64,000 nt of DNA from positions 54,152,734 to 54,216,733 of the forward strand of contig OX365946.1 of assembly GCA_947247005.1 (NCBI GenBank), in the 5' to 3' direction. The DNA is from Spisula solida (lineage: Eukaryota; Mollusca; Bivalvia; Venerida; Mactridae). Of this stretch, positions 11,901-22,949 are shown piece by piece; positions within the stretch are counted from its first letter, which is position 1; every line of letters begins with the position of its first letter. Made by a program: the position numbers and the translations under genes. A model generated the notes under the pieces. It saw only the letters and a program-made list of their open reading frames with translations. It searched no databases and had not been told where the DNA came from.

Positions 11901-13380
11901 TTCCCAAGGCGTCCGATGTGTGTTGCAGTGTCAACCTAATAAACCAACACGGGAACAAATATAAAAAGTAACATATTTTCGATTATTTTTGCTCGTTACG
12001 GAAATTTATCTTGTTAACTGTTTGTATTTATTTCTAAAAGTTTGAAATATTGAGTTATGGGGATTGATGAATGATTATTAATATATTATAATAGTATTTT
12101 TATGGAAATTTTGACGATCAAAATCTTCGGGAATGCGCCATTAATAATTTGAGAGACATACCATTTATATGCTCTCAATTTTCGTCAACTGTTGCCCAGA
12201 AACACTAAGAAGCCTATAAACGAAGCAATAGTGCAATATGTCCCATATCTTGCATTATACGCGTCATAATTATATTTCTAATGAAATTGAGTTCCTTTAA
12301 GTTAGTACAATAGAAAGGGGATTTTACAATTAACTTTGAAAGTTAAAATTGTGCTTTTTAATGTACAACGCATTCATACACATAGTAATGTATAGATGAT
12401 GTTTGTCTTTTTTTTAAAGGGATTCATTTTACATCTCATTGTGAAATGATAAAATATTAAACCTTTATCGCTGCAAGAGAAGATATACATGCAATAATCG
12501 GATTCAACTAAAACGAGCAAATACTCTATTTGTCTTATGCTTATCTGGGTTCAGATATGGTACTATTTGTGCCTAATTACAAATGTGGTTAAACAAGTTA
12601 GCATTAAATAAATTTACAAAACTTATGACCAAACACCTACTTTCCATTGGTGTCACATGTTCATGGAAAAGGAATGATCTACCGCGACTGGGAATTTACA
12701 TTTCGTTGGTACAGATATAGGCAACATAAGTTATTACAAAAATGTAATTCATGGGCAAACCCCTAAAAACGAATTGAAAGAGCCAACCGAATAAACACCA
12801 ACATTACACCAAATCTTTGTAAATATTAACATTGAACTTATGGTAAGAATCGTTGCATTTTATAACACAGTATTTTTTTTAAGATCTGTTTTATTGTTGT
12901 TAAGCAGGTAGTTCAAATCGATGTGACTATTACTGTTAGTAAACTTTATTTTCTAACAATACTCCTGTTACAATATCATTATTAATTTTATATTTAGTAT
13001 CAAACACTACATTTATCATTTCATTTTTTAAATAGAAATATTTGAAATTTATCAAGCCGTAATTCCACTATTATTGATTTCATTTTAATTATTCAGCTCT
13101 ACGTTTACCATTTTATTTTATTTTTACAAATATAAGATATTTACAACGTATATTCTAATACATTTTATAATTATTGTTAAATACTACGTTACTTACGTTG
13201 CATACTATTATTTGTTATTGTATAGTCATATAATATTGAACAGTAAAGTTACTATGACAAATTTCATTATCTTATTTAATTAATATTCTATCTTATTTTA
13301 CCTATTTTGGAAACATAAGTTACGATTGAAACAAATTTTATTGAAGAATAACTTACGAATTGAGCAGATATTTTCTCCAT
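5690..13380 (-). CDS. Secreted EGF-EGF-CUB domain protein, complete eight-exon gene
   Basis: Joining exons 13380-13357, 9888-9823, 9547-9484, 9143-9000, 8422-8297, 7692-7582, 6480-6356 and 5938-5690 gives 909 bases: 302 codons plus a TAG stop. Every junction is GT-AG and frame-consistent. Residues 1-25 are a signal peptide (hydrophobic core IVVMLIAVCCAF). Residues 31-99 are Cys-rich with an NGNGNGKGKGN spacer. EGF-like 1 covers about 100-141 (Cys 102, 109, 115, 126, 128, 140). EGF-like 2 covers about 142-178 (Cys 144, 148, 154, 164, 166 and 176 or 177). A CUB domain fills 183-302: four Cys (183, 210, 238, 263; an extra Cys at 205) and the motifs CWDTLLIRDG and RSDVSNTYTGFAFDW. E232, D240 and D285 fall where calcium-binding CUB domains carry their acidic triad. 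Possible N-glycosylation sites are N125 and N159. The protein is probably secreted and binds matrix, ligand or microbes. The precise role and orthologue are unknown. Confidence 0.9.
6356..6480 (-). CDS. EGF-CUB gene, exon 7 (CUB domain, first half)
   Basis: A 125-bp exon (phase 1 to 0), acceptor after CATATGTAG, donor GTAATG. It codes the CUB start CGGDLTGETGSLSFPSAP and the CSWTL strand. It joins exon 8 at the usual mid-domain position. Confidence 0.88.
6766..6961. mobile_element. Palindromic MITE in intron 6
   Basis: The outer ends TACCCTGTAGTTTCAA (6766 onward) and TTTGAAACTATAGGGT (ending 6961) are inverted copies. An inner pair, TAGCCGCAAGGATATGAC (6804 onward) and GTCATATCCGTTGCGGCTA (ending 6896), is also inverted. 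The element is about 196 bp and non-coding. Confidence 0.6.
7388..7535. mobile_element. Palindromic MITE in intron 6, near exon 6
   Basis: The arms 7389-7441 and 7481-7535 are imperfect reverse complements (ACAGTGTAGCAATA against TATTGCTACACTGT; GGCTGCAAATCCAAGA against TCTTGGATTTGTAGCC) around a 40-bp loop. It lies 47 bp from the donor of exon 6. Confidence 0.65.
7582..7692 (-). CDS. EGF-CUB gene, exon 6 (EGF-like domain 2)
   Basis: A 111-bp phase 1-1 exon, acceptor TTATCATACAG, donor GTGAGT. Its pattern is C-x3-C-x5-C-x9-C-x-C-x9-CC, with the NDGYFGDG turn typical of EGF modules. The doubled Cys at the end leaves one cysteine unassigned. Confidence 0.9.
8297..8422 (-). CDS. EGF-CUB gene, exon 5 (EGF-like domain 1)
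   Basis: A 126-bp phase 1-1 exon, acceptor TTGTTTTAG, donor GTAAGA. It is one exact EGF module with pattern C-x6-C-x5-C-x10-C-x-C-x11-C. One domain per phase 1-1 exon is the classic exon-shuffling arrangement for EGF domains. Confidence 0.9.
9000..9143 (-). CDS. EGF-CUB gene, exon 4 (Cys-rich, Gly/Asn/Lys spacer)
   Basis: A 144-bp phase 1-1 exon after acceptor GTTTGTACTTCAG, with donor GTACGT. It codes Cys-rich sequence around a low-complexity NGNGNGKGKGN stretch, then a CNC pair like the end of an EGF module. The spacer breaks the EGF spacing, so no standard domain is named for this part. Confidence 0.78.
9484..9547 (-). CDS. EGF-CUB gene, exon 3 (Cys-rich region)
   Basis: A 64-bp exon beginning after CATATTTCAG and coding DCHGEDVKCIDGPGATKKCA. 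The donor is taken as GTACGT. The neighbouring GTTGTT would be a poor donor and would break the frame. It ends in phase 1, matching exon 4. Confidence 0.75.
9823..9888 (-). CDS. EGF-CUB gene, exon 2 (signal peptide core)
   Basis: A 66-bp exon between acceptor TTGTACTTCCAG and donor GTAAGT. It continues exon 1 in phase 0 and supplies the hydrophobic core and the probable cleavage region (CCAFPGPPC). Joining exons 1 and 2 is what produces a convincing signal peptide. Confidence 0.85.
10350..10955. repeat. Imperfect ATC/AGC trinucleotide-rich tract in intron 1
   Basis: About 600 bases of interrupted ATC, AGC and AAC triplets. Both strands stay open for long stretches and give low-complexity peptides (Ser/Thr/Ile-rich on plus, Leu/Met-rich on minus). 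It sits inside intron 1 of the EGF-CUB gene. Confidence 0.75.
10956..13350. other. Remainder of intron 1, AT-rich
   Basis: Very AT-rich intronic sequence with no recognisable exon, RNA gene or repeat family. A weak imperfect reiteration of T/A-rich blocks is visible at 12900-13270. Confidence 0.5.
13357..13380 (-). CDS. EGF-CUB gene, exon 1 coding part (start codon)
   Basis: ATG at 13380-13378 in a good context (A at -3, G at +4), coding MEKISAQF, followed by donor GTAAGT (13356-13351). The frame is open upstream, but no in-frame ATG lies between the TATA box and this one, so this start is chosen. A short out-of-frame uORF (ATG at 13456-13454, 11 codons) may lie in the leader. Intron 1 is 3468 bp. 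Confidence 0.8.
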
Positions 13381-13494
13381 GATCCCAAAGATATTTTTCC
13401 AACGAAGGTCCTGTGAATTATCAGCGTACAGCGAGTGAAGATTCGTCGTAGAACATCCGATGAATGTGCGGTTTGGCCATCCAGGCAAGCGGTG

Positions 13495-13501
13495 TTATAT
13501 A
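13495..13501 (-). promoter_or_regulatory. TATA box of the EGF-CUB gene
   Basis: TATATAA on the minus strand, 115-121 bases upstream of the start codon at 13380. It would place transcription initiation near 13470 and give a leader of about 90 bases. It supports exon 1 as the true first exon. Confidence 0.6.
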
Positions 13502-13509
13502 CAGGTTTC

Positions 13510-14424
13510 TCCTGTCAATTAGCAAAAAATGTTACAACGTCTACATTGTAACAGCTTGCAAAATTATGATGACCAAAGATGTATAACAAAATATTATGTG
13601 CATTTAAACTTAGCTGGCTCAAACACATCAGAATTGGAGAACATTGGTGAGGTAAACGTTTTGACGAGTGAATTTTATTTGTTTTGTATTGTTTATCATA
13701 CAATAATACTAAATTGTATTTGAAGTTATAGACTCATACATTTCAAAACGAAATTAACAAGATGCAGCACAGACAGCCATATCCCCGCCAAAACGAAACT
13801 TATTAAATTGTGCAAAACATGATTTATTATAAACAATATGGGTTTCAATCCCATGAGAAATGTTTGAGATGCATAAAAATATTCTCTATATATCTAATAC
13901 TTACAAAATAAACAAAGTCAACAAGAAGTAGGAATTACACGAAAACCAGGTTAATGGTGACCTTGTTCCAACCTGTCCCCACTTTCAGTCCAATTGTTGT
14001 CTTCACAAAAGCTACTAACATATAAAAATTCATCACGATATTTCATTTCTAACTAATTGTAATGAGCAAAACATTTTTAGTAACTGTGACATTGACCCCA
14101 TCAGCCCATTGTCAATTGCAAGTGACGTCTTCATATAAGCTATATACAAAATGTACAATGCTAGTTTCACAATATTATTTCAAAAGAGAAAAGGAAAGAA
14201 TCCGAAACAAAAACGTATGCTTCAACAAGCTTGAAAAATGCAAGGGCTAATATTCAGAAGTCTGCAAGTGTGCAAGAGCGGACAAAATTTATATGTCTAA
14301 AAAACAAAGGACCATAACTCCTTATCTGATCAAAGTTTGTGGACGACATTTACAACAAGACTTGGTTCTGACAAGTCATGCAAAGTTTCGTTGAAATCCA
14401 ACCAATCCCAGGCAAAAGGATGAC
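13510..14424. other. Intergenic DNA, no gene seen
   Basis: AT-rich, with short unconvincing open frames on both strands and no splice-supported coding block. Confidence 0.45.
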
Positions 14425-14775
14425 CATGGTCCACCATGGTCACCATGATTTTTGATAGTCAACTATGTTTTATTGTGGTCAGCCATCAAATACCATGAAA
14501 AAATCAATGTGAGAGCATAGTCGACCATGGTTCACCATTGTAGAGTTAGAGTTACCAGTCCGACCATGGATTGGTCAACAGTTGTATTTAATCGTGACAC
14601 CATAGTTGACCATGGTTGACAGTTGTAAGGAATTTTGTTGACCAGAGTCAACAATGATCAACACAGCACTTAAATTCAGTCCACCATGGTAGACCATGAT
14701 CCAAATCAAGGGTCATCTACTGGTCACCACCAACCTCCACACCCAGTTTGAGGAGTATAGACCATGATCACTGCT
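14425..14775. repeat. Cluster of ACCATGGT / GACCATGG words
   Basis: CCATGG, ACCATGGT and near variants (GACCATGG, CACCATGGT, GACCATGAT) recur about a dozen times in 350 bases with irregular spacing. Because CCATGG is self-complementary, the cluster has no preferred strand. It appears to be a decayed short tandem repeat. Confidence 0.5.
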
Positions 14776-15295
14776 TGTCCGTAGTGACTACATACATGCA
14801 GTCTGTTAACAATTTCTCAGCCAAACTTAACAAAGCAAATTTTGATGGACAATATATATCTGAGATATTATATTAATGCTATTTTATTATTATTAAAGGG
14901 AGGTAATTTAAAAATTATATCATTAAATTGCGTTTTACATACATAAAATACATTCAAAAAGTTAATAATTTATCTTTTCCAAAGCTATAGAAGAATAAAA
15001 CATAGCTATAACTTAAATTGCTATTGTTAAAAAGAAAATTAAGTGTTTCTTTTACTTTATGCAGCTGTACATATAGAAAGTTTTTATCAAAAGTTAGATC
15101 TACAAAAAATGTGTTTTCTTTCCTTTTCAAAAGTTAACATAGATATATATATACCAATCCAAAATTCATTACCATCAACTTGCTTCTATTTAATGTATTT
15201 AGGCCTATAATTAAAAGAAGCAGGTTACAAACTGCTGTGCGGTTTATCTTATTTGTACCATATGTGCAGAATAAATTTTATGAAAAAAAAAAAAA

Positions 15296-15432
15296 GTCCG
15301 GGGTTTACCAGGCTATGCTGGACAAGTTTACCAGGTTATGCTGGACAATTGTCCAGCGTTTACCAGGCTATGCTGGATAATTTTCCAGGGTTTTCCAGAC
15401 TATGCTGGTAATTTGTTCATGGCTTTCCAGGC
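15296..15432 (+). repeat. Degenerate tandem repeat of about 30 bp
   Basis: GTTTACCAGGCTATGCTGGA recurs four to five times with drift (TTTACCAGG.TATGCTGGACAA, TTTTCCAGACTATGCTGG). Confidence 0.65.
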
Positions 15433-15799
15433 TAAGGCCAGGACTTTTTAATTTTACGGTTTACAAGACCGGCGACCGTATTTTTTACGAAAGTGGAAAA
15501 AAAAATCTAATTTCACTTTTTTATTTTTGCCGATGGCACGAATCGTCAAAAGATCGATAATTCTCTGTGTAAAAATGATCAAATAGACCAAATTATTTAG
15601 CTACAGTCAAAACAAGCACAGTTATCGTATTGAAAATGTATCGAAATTAAAGTACCATGACCTCACGTGAACTAGGCCGCCTCATTTCCGAAAAGCTTGA
15701 TCTATTTTCTGTAAATAGACAGATGACGTGAACATTTTACAGCCAGAATGTAGATTTAAGAACTTGGAAAAATTGTTCTTAAACAGGAATGCACATGCA

Positions 15800-15909
15800 T
15801 GTAGTTCATAGCCGATTATTCGATTATAAAAACTTATAATCGATGATTGAATCGGCGGGCTTCAAATAGCTGATTAATCAATTTTATCGATTAATCGTTA
15901 CATCACTAG
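15800..15909. mobile_element. Possible hAT-like element end
   Basis: The stretch ends in CGATTAATCGTTACATCACTA. Its reverse complement, TAGTGATGTAACGATTAATCG, resembles the termini of many invertebrate hAT MITEs. An opposite end was not found nearby, so this is a solo or truncated end. Confidence 0.35.
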
Positions 15910-16183
15910 TTTTTATTAAATTACCTGGATGCAAAATTATGCCCCATGGTGGGGATATAGACAGTCAGCATTGTCTCCAGGGCGGGAACTTAGACATAAA
16001 AAAATGAAAATGTCTAATTCCACCTGGGTTAGGCAAAATATTGACTGGTGCATTACATATTTATACAAGGCTCACATCAACAATTGGGTGCCTGTCACAT
16101 CGATTGCTTTTTTTATTATTCACTCAATTGCTTCGTTACGGGTATGAGCGTGTAGCTATTTAATATGTTTGACTTTTAGGATA

Positions 16184-16857
16184 TATACTGAGTTCCAAAA
16201 GTTTTGCATCTTTGTTCAATTTTGTATATTTTTCTACGTGTGGCAGCTAGGACAACACCTGGTCGAAACGTTCAGACAATAACCAAGCAGACAGTTGGGA
16301 GAGGCGTTTACGTAAATACCATTTGCGAGCGAGGAGGCAGTATATTGGACCCATACTGACCAGTAGCCACAAGGTAGCTCGTCTACACTTCTCGCATCAC
16401 ACAGCAGTTCTTGCAGACAAATAACATCAAAACCCTCCCGTTGACAACCATGTCACATGACCTTACACCAATTGAGTATGTGTGGGACATGTTTGGTCAT
16501 AGGATTCAACCCAAGACTATAGCCAAACTGGAAGCTTCGCTTGTTTATGAGTTGGTTTATATTCCACAACGTGATATTCAGACACTAATACGGTAAAAGC
16601 GCTCAAGATGTCTCAGTTCTATACCGTCTTACGGAGGTCATACCCGGTACTAAATATTCTGTACTTTTGACTCTAGGGTGTGTGTCGAGTCTATGTCTTT
16701 AACGAAATTTCTATTTGATGAAACTGTTGAAAGTTATGTAATTTGATTGACAAAAAGTTACTTTAATCATTAACGCATTTATTGTTTATATACCTTAAAC
16801 CAGTTTTCGAAATTTCGTCATCGAACAAAAAATACAAAACCTTTGGAACTCAGTATA
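16184..16857 (+). mobile_element. Tc1-like transposon relic with both ends, internally deleted
   Basis: The inverted ends TACTGAGTTCCAAAAGTTTTG (16186 onward) and CAAAACCTTTGGAACTCAGTA (ending 16855) are each flanked by TA, the Tc1/mariner target. Between them are two recognisable transposase pieces in different frames: YIGPILTSSHKVARLHFSHH near 16335-16395, and SHDLTPIEYVWDMFGHRI near 16450-16510 (the SPDLNPIEHxWD region around the catalytic Glu). The DNA-binding domain and the first catalytic Asp region are missing or scrambled. At 670 bp against an expected 1.3-1.6 kb, it cannot make transposase. Confidence 0.85.
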
Positions 16858-17519
16858 TTAACACTGCACACCCTTTATAAGCCGGAATCGCGAACTTGGT
16901 GCAGGTGCATTTTGGCGTTCAGTATTATAATGCACCGGAGACCATCAGAAATGGCTATTACTTAGCTGCATGATAGTATCCGAAACCTTTAAATGAATAG
17001 GAGATTATGTTTGGGGATTGGCAAGTATTTATTGTTTATTTATGCAGTAGATTGACGTTGGGAATTTTGCATATGAATATGGTGATCTCTCTTATGATGA
17101 AAATATACAGCAACTGATGTGACAGGCCAGAGACTATATTTATCAGGTCATCTTATTCCCGTCTGTCGGGTAGATTTGTCTGTCCAATTCCTCCTATAGC
17201 CCCGCCGCGCTCACGGGCAGTGATAATATATTGACTGGACAGGCACATGAAATGAGGCAATTTTCGTTCTTCACAGGTAAATAATGATAACTTTAATACA
17301 CTGGGGGATTATTAGGGTAGGTGCTGACTGCCTATTATTATGCATGCAAGATAAAAGCTACAGAATAATTTACAAAATGAAGCTACAGAATAATTTACAA
17401 AATGACCCCCCCCCCCTAGTAGAAATCTCAAGTTTTTTTTTTCATGGCCAGAAATCAATACTGTGTTTGTTGCTTGCTATATAATGAGATAACGGGATCG
17501 CAATTCTTAAACCAATCCG

Positions 17520-17869
17520 GCTGCTAGAATCACAGGTATTCAGCATGTTGGCTGTGACCCCCCCGCCTGCCAGTGAACTACTCTACAATCCATACAGAGA
17601 GCTTAAACATGTTTAAAAAGTGTTCAAACAACATAAAATAACATTTCATTAAATATCTGAAACATCCCCTTGGTGTCTTATGACATTAGTAGTTCTACTT
17701 ATGTTATAAGACACCAACGGGTGTTTTCAGATTTTTAATGAAATGTTATTTTATGTTGTTCGGACACTATTTAAACATGTTTAAGCTCTCTGTATGGGTT
17801 GTAGAGTCGTTCACTGGCAGGGGGTGGGGGTCACAGCCAACATGCCGAATACCTGTGCCTATTAGCACC
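17520..17869. mobile_element. Fold-back element, about 160-bp arms with a short loop
   Basis: The left arm (about 17520-17688: CACAGGTATTCAGCATGTTG, then GAGAGCTTAAACATGTTTAA, then GGTGTCTTATGACAT) is reverse-complemented with few differences at about 17702-17869. The loop is only about 13 bases, so the whole unit could form one long hairpin. It contains no coding sequence. Confidence 0.8.
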
Positions 17870-17880
17870 TCAGCTTGATA

Positions 17881-18301
17881 TTAGCTTGATATCTATTTAT
17901 TGTCTAATTCTTATCATGACTTGACCACTATTCCTTCATGGTATGTTATTCATAAATGAAATCCAGGTGTTACATGTACTATCAAATATTTCCGATCATT
18001 GTATCCATCTACATAATTCTGCTATGTGATCATGTATATAAATTATGCTCGTTTGTGAATAATATTGTTTGTATGGTGATGAGGTGCTTTACCCACAAAT
18101 AAAACAAAATCGGTTCTGTTCATGTTCATACTTTTCAAGGAGAACAAGAAATACAGACATAATTGTTCTAAGATTTAAAAACAAGTGTTTTATAATTTTA
18201 AAATTAATCTAGAAAATGACAAGAGAAAGATTTTAGTTGATCAAAGGTTTTCTATTTTTATTTTCTATGAGGACCATACATAAGTTATATGTTCCGGTTA
18301 C
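17881..18301. other. AT-rich spacer, no gene seen
   Basis: Nothing recognisable between the fold-back element and the large palindrome. Confidence 0.5.
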
Positions 18302-19436
18302 TTATGGTAGGGTGACAATCTCAAGAAAAAAAAGTTGGGGTAGGACCACTCTGTTAACAAGACATGTCATATACCAAAATGTTCGGGTAAGTCCATAGTA
18401 TCTAAGACTGCCGGCATAAATTGCCAAAAGTGGTGGCGTTCCGAGAAATCCAAGATGGCGTCCAAGATGGCCGCCTTTTTGACAGTATTAGCTTAATATT
18501 AATGTTATGAAAATATCAGGAATATGATGCAACTTTTTAAAATAACTTTGCTTAATTGTTATAGACACATCATAACTCTTTTTAACTAAAATATTTTTAG
18601 AATCTTCAAAGGTCAATGTCAAGGTCATTTACAGGTAAAACCAATGTAAAAATTGCTTAAAACGCTTTTTCACCTGGTATCTTCTTTGTTTGTATAGCAT
18701 TTATTTACAAAAACTATCCACATTGATCATTTAAATGAAGGTTTACATTCAACAGTTTAAATAAAAATACTTTGGAACACATTGGCATTCAAGTAATGGA
18801 GATACACAGTATATCTTGTACTATGTGCTTTTCTTACCCCACCCACCATTTTTATACAATACATATGTACTCATGTATTCTGAAAGTTTTACAAAAGATG
18901 TCTGTGATAAAAATGTTTATTATTATGATACATCTATAGTGGCATTCAAAAAATATCATTTGTGACTAAAATTCACCAGCAAAATCCAAGATGGCGTCCA
19001 AGATGGCCGCCATAATATATAATGTCCCTTGTATAGCATTAAGCAGGATTTAAACAGTTATTTTTCAGGTGAGATGGCCACAAAAGTAGATCAAGAACTG
19101 ATTCATACCAAAATGTCCTTATGTGACTATAAATCAGTGTATAGACCTGCTGTCATACATTGTAAAAGGTAGGTGAGGACCAGGAAATCCAAGATGGCCG
19201 CCATTAATGGTCAATCCATATAAAGTATGTTTAAATTACTATGAGACAGTATCATACATGGGTGTAAAGATACATGTTAGCATGCACATTACTCATTTGC
19301 TACTGTGCATCAAATAAGCATACTACATTGACTACTTTGAAGCAAAGTTCAAGGCCATGTCAAGGTCAAAGTATGAAAAATAAATGAAAAATACTATTCC
19401 TGGTGGTGATTAGTACCACATACCAGTAGGTCATTG

Positions 19437-20115
19437 ATAAGGTGTACACGTATAAATTGGCGGTGTTGAATACCTCTTTTGGTCTTCTATAGATGTACTT
19501 CGAGGTTGTTTAGAACACCATAATGGCATTGAATTAGTGTAATTGTTGGATGTGGGTACCACACTACTCCTGAAATGGGTGTATGAGATGGAGGCGAGTA
19601 CGGCAATGTCATAGGGCAGTGACCTTGGTGTACATGTATCCGACTTAAAATAAATATTGTATAGTATTGGTTTATTGGGTGATGATGAATACCCTACAGG
19701 ACATTGAATTTGTGTATTGTTTGGTGCTTGATGCCCCATACAGCCTGAAATGAGTGTATTATGTGGATGAGTTTATTTCATAGGAATTTTTGAATGAGTG
19801 CATTTTGGTGGTGGTGAGGAGTACCAAATACTTCTTTAAAGGGTATAACTTATTATGTGGTGGTGATCAGTACCTAATGTGGCATAATGTACGTGTACGG
19901 GGAACTTAGTGATTGAGTGCATTTGGTGCAGGTTGTTATCCCATAGGGCATTGAATTGGTGTATTATATGGTGGTTAGCACTCTATATTGTCTTAAATGG
20001 GTAAATATTTGGGTTGTGAGTATGTCATATGGCCTTAAACCAGTGTAATCGGAGAAGAGGTAGATCTCTTGGGGATCTGAATGGGTGTATTTGGTGGTAC
20101 CGAGATACCCATCCA
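19437..20115 (-). repeat. 42-bp minisatellite, inverted and degenerate part
   Basis: Decayed units in reverse orientation (for example CATTGAATTGGTGTATTATA and TGGTGGTTAGCAC). They mirror the array on the other side of the element's centre. Confidence 0.7.
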
Positions 20116-20129
20116 TGCCAAATACATTG

Positions 20130-22949
20130 TACACTCATTCAATGCCCTGTAGGATAGCCATTTCAGGCCTTTTGGGACACCAACCACTAAGAAATACACC
20201 TATTCAGTGACATATGGGATATTCACCGTGATTAAATTAATCAAATTAAGACCTTTCGCATAATCACTACCAACAAATAAACACATTTAATACCTACAAT
20301 GGGATACTAGTACTCAACACAACCAAATTTACACATTCAATATCATATTGGGTTTTCTTTACCAATTTATACACCCAATCAATTGTATTTGTGGAATGCA
20401 GTTCGGGCCATTTGGGTATGTATCATCCCCAAATACACCCATATGACATTCTCATAACCCAAGTCACACACGTCCCTATAGTGAACTAACCACTAAATAA
20501 TACACCCATTTCAGGCCATTAGGTGTACCAACCAACACCAAATACACCAATCCAATGCCCTAACGGATTCTCACCTCCACAAAATAAACCCAAGCAATGC
20601 CCTATTGGGTACTCATAAGCACCTGATACTCCCATTCAATCTCCTATGGGGTACTTGCCACCACCTAATATACTCATTCAATGCCCCATGGGGTACTATC
20701 CACCACCTAATACACTCATTCAATGCCCTATGGGGTACCCCAACCACATAATACACTAATTCAATGCCCTATAGGATACTCGCCACCACCAAATACACTC
20801 ATTCAATGCCCTATGGGGTACTTGCCACCACCTAATACACTCATTCAATGCCCTAGGGGTAACCCCACCACATAATACACTCATTCAATGCCCTATGGGG
20901 TACTTGCCACCACCTAATACTAGTATACTCATTCAATGTCCTATGGGGTACTTGCCACCACCTAAAATACTCATTTAATGCCCTATGGGGTACTCGCCAC
21001 CACCCAATACACTCATTCAATGTCCTATGGGGTACTTGCCACCACCTATTACACTTATTTAATGCCCTATGTGGTACTCGCCACCACCCAATACACTCAT
21101 TCAATGCCCTATGGGGTACTCGCCAGCACTTAATACACTCATTCAATGTACTATGGGTTACTTGCCACCACCTAATACACTCATTCAATGTCCTATGGGG
21201 TACTCGTCACCACCTTATATACCCATTCAATGCCCTATGGGGTACTCCCCACCACCTAATACACTCATTCAATGCCCTATGGGGTACTTGCCACCACCTA
21301 ATATACTCATTAAATGTCCTATTGGGTACTTGTCACCACATAATACACTCATTTAATGCCCTATGGGGTACTCGCCACCACCCAATACACTCATTCAATG
21401 TCCTATGGGGTACTTTCCACCACCTAATACACTCATTTAATGCCCTATGGGGTACTCGCCACCACCGAATACACTCATTCAATGCCCTATGGGGTACTCG
21501 CCAGCACCTAATACACTCATTCAATGTACTATGGGTTACTTGCCACCACCTAATACACTCATTCAATGTCCTATGGGGTACTCGTCACCACCTTATATAC
21601 CCATTCAATGCCCTATGGGGAACCTCCATCACATAATACACTCATTCAATGCCCTATGGGGTACTTGCCACCACCTAATATACTCATTCAATGCCCTATG
21701 GGGTACTCCCCACCACCTAATACACGCATTCAATGCCCTATGGGGTGCTCTCCACCACCTAATACACTCATTCAATTACCTAAACCACAAAGTACACCCC
21801 ATGTAACACAATGTGAAGACATATTGGGTACTCATCACCACCAAATACACCCGTTCAAAATCTTTTGGGGTACGAACGACCATATAATACACCCATTTCA
21901 CGCCACATAGGGCTCTAACCTCCAAGAATCCCCCCCATTTCAGTGTCATATAGGGTATTCATTACCACCCAATACACCAATTCAATGCTCTATGTGGTAC
22001 TCGCCACCATCTTGTACACCCATGTCAGACAATGTAGGGTAACCACAAACACCAAACAAATGCACTATGGAGCACTCACCACAACCAAATACACCCTTCA
22101 ATGCCCTATGGGGTATTCACCTCCACCTAATACACAAATTCAATGCTCTATGGGGAAATAACCTGCACCATAATTTGAAATACACTCATTCAAGGCCCTA
22201 TACTATAGTGATACTCACCACCACCTAATACACAATTTAAGGCCATTTTGGGTACCCACCAACACCAAAATACACACATCCAATGTCCTATGGGGTAATC
22301 ATCATCACTAAGTAAAGTTGATAAACCCACTCAAGGTCCTTATAGAAACTCACTCATTCAATGTCATATGGGTTACTCCAAACCACAAAGTACACCACAC
22401 ATGTCCCATCGGGTACTCACCACCACTAGACACACCCATTCAAAGTCCTAGGGGGTATACAACACCACCTTACACGGCCTCACAGGCCACATGGAGTACT
22501 ATCTACCAAAAATATACTAATTCAGTGAAGTATGGGGTATTCATCACGTGACCCAGTACACCCATTCAATGCCTTATGTCATACTCACCACCATCGAATA
22601 CACTAATTTCAATATGGGGTACCCACCACCACCACCAAAAATACATATAAAGTGTCCTATGTGGTATGCACCACCACCTGATACATTCCATTTTAGGCTA
22701 TATGGGACACAACCACCAAACAAAACAAAGATTCAGTGTCATAATATTATGAGGTATTCTTTACCATCTAATAATCCCAATGACCAATATGGTACACACC
22801 ACCATCTAATATGCCAAGTTCAAGCCTTAATTGGTACCCACCACTACCAAATACACCAATTCAATGTCATATAGGGAACTGCACCAAATCCATCTATTAA
22901 ATGCCCAATGCATATATTCACCACCACCAAATATGCGTACACCCATCCA
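20130..22949 (+). repeat. 42-bp minisatellite, expanded part
   Basis: The unit is CCACCACCTAATACACTCAT + TCAATGCCCTATGGGGTACT + TG, 42 bp. It is nearly homogeneous from about 20640 to 21790 and increasingly decayed towards both edges, the usual pattern of a minisatellite that renews from its centre. Because 42 is a multiple of three, both strands show long open frames (14-residue periods such as MGYSPPPNTLIQCP). These are not genes. Confidence 0.88.

Noticed and set aside
20853..22874. Open frames encoding MGYSPPPNTLIQCP- or NECIRWWQVPHRAL-like 14-residue repeats
   Set aside because: By-product of a 42-bp minisatellite (a multiple of three). Both strands are open, and the frames die as units decay.
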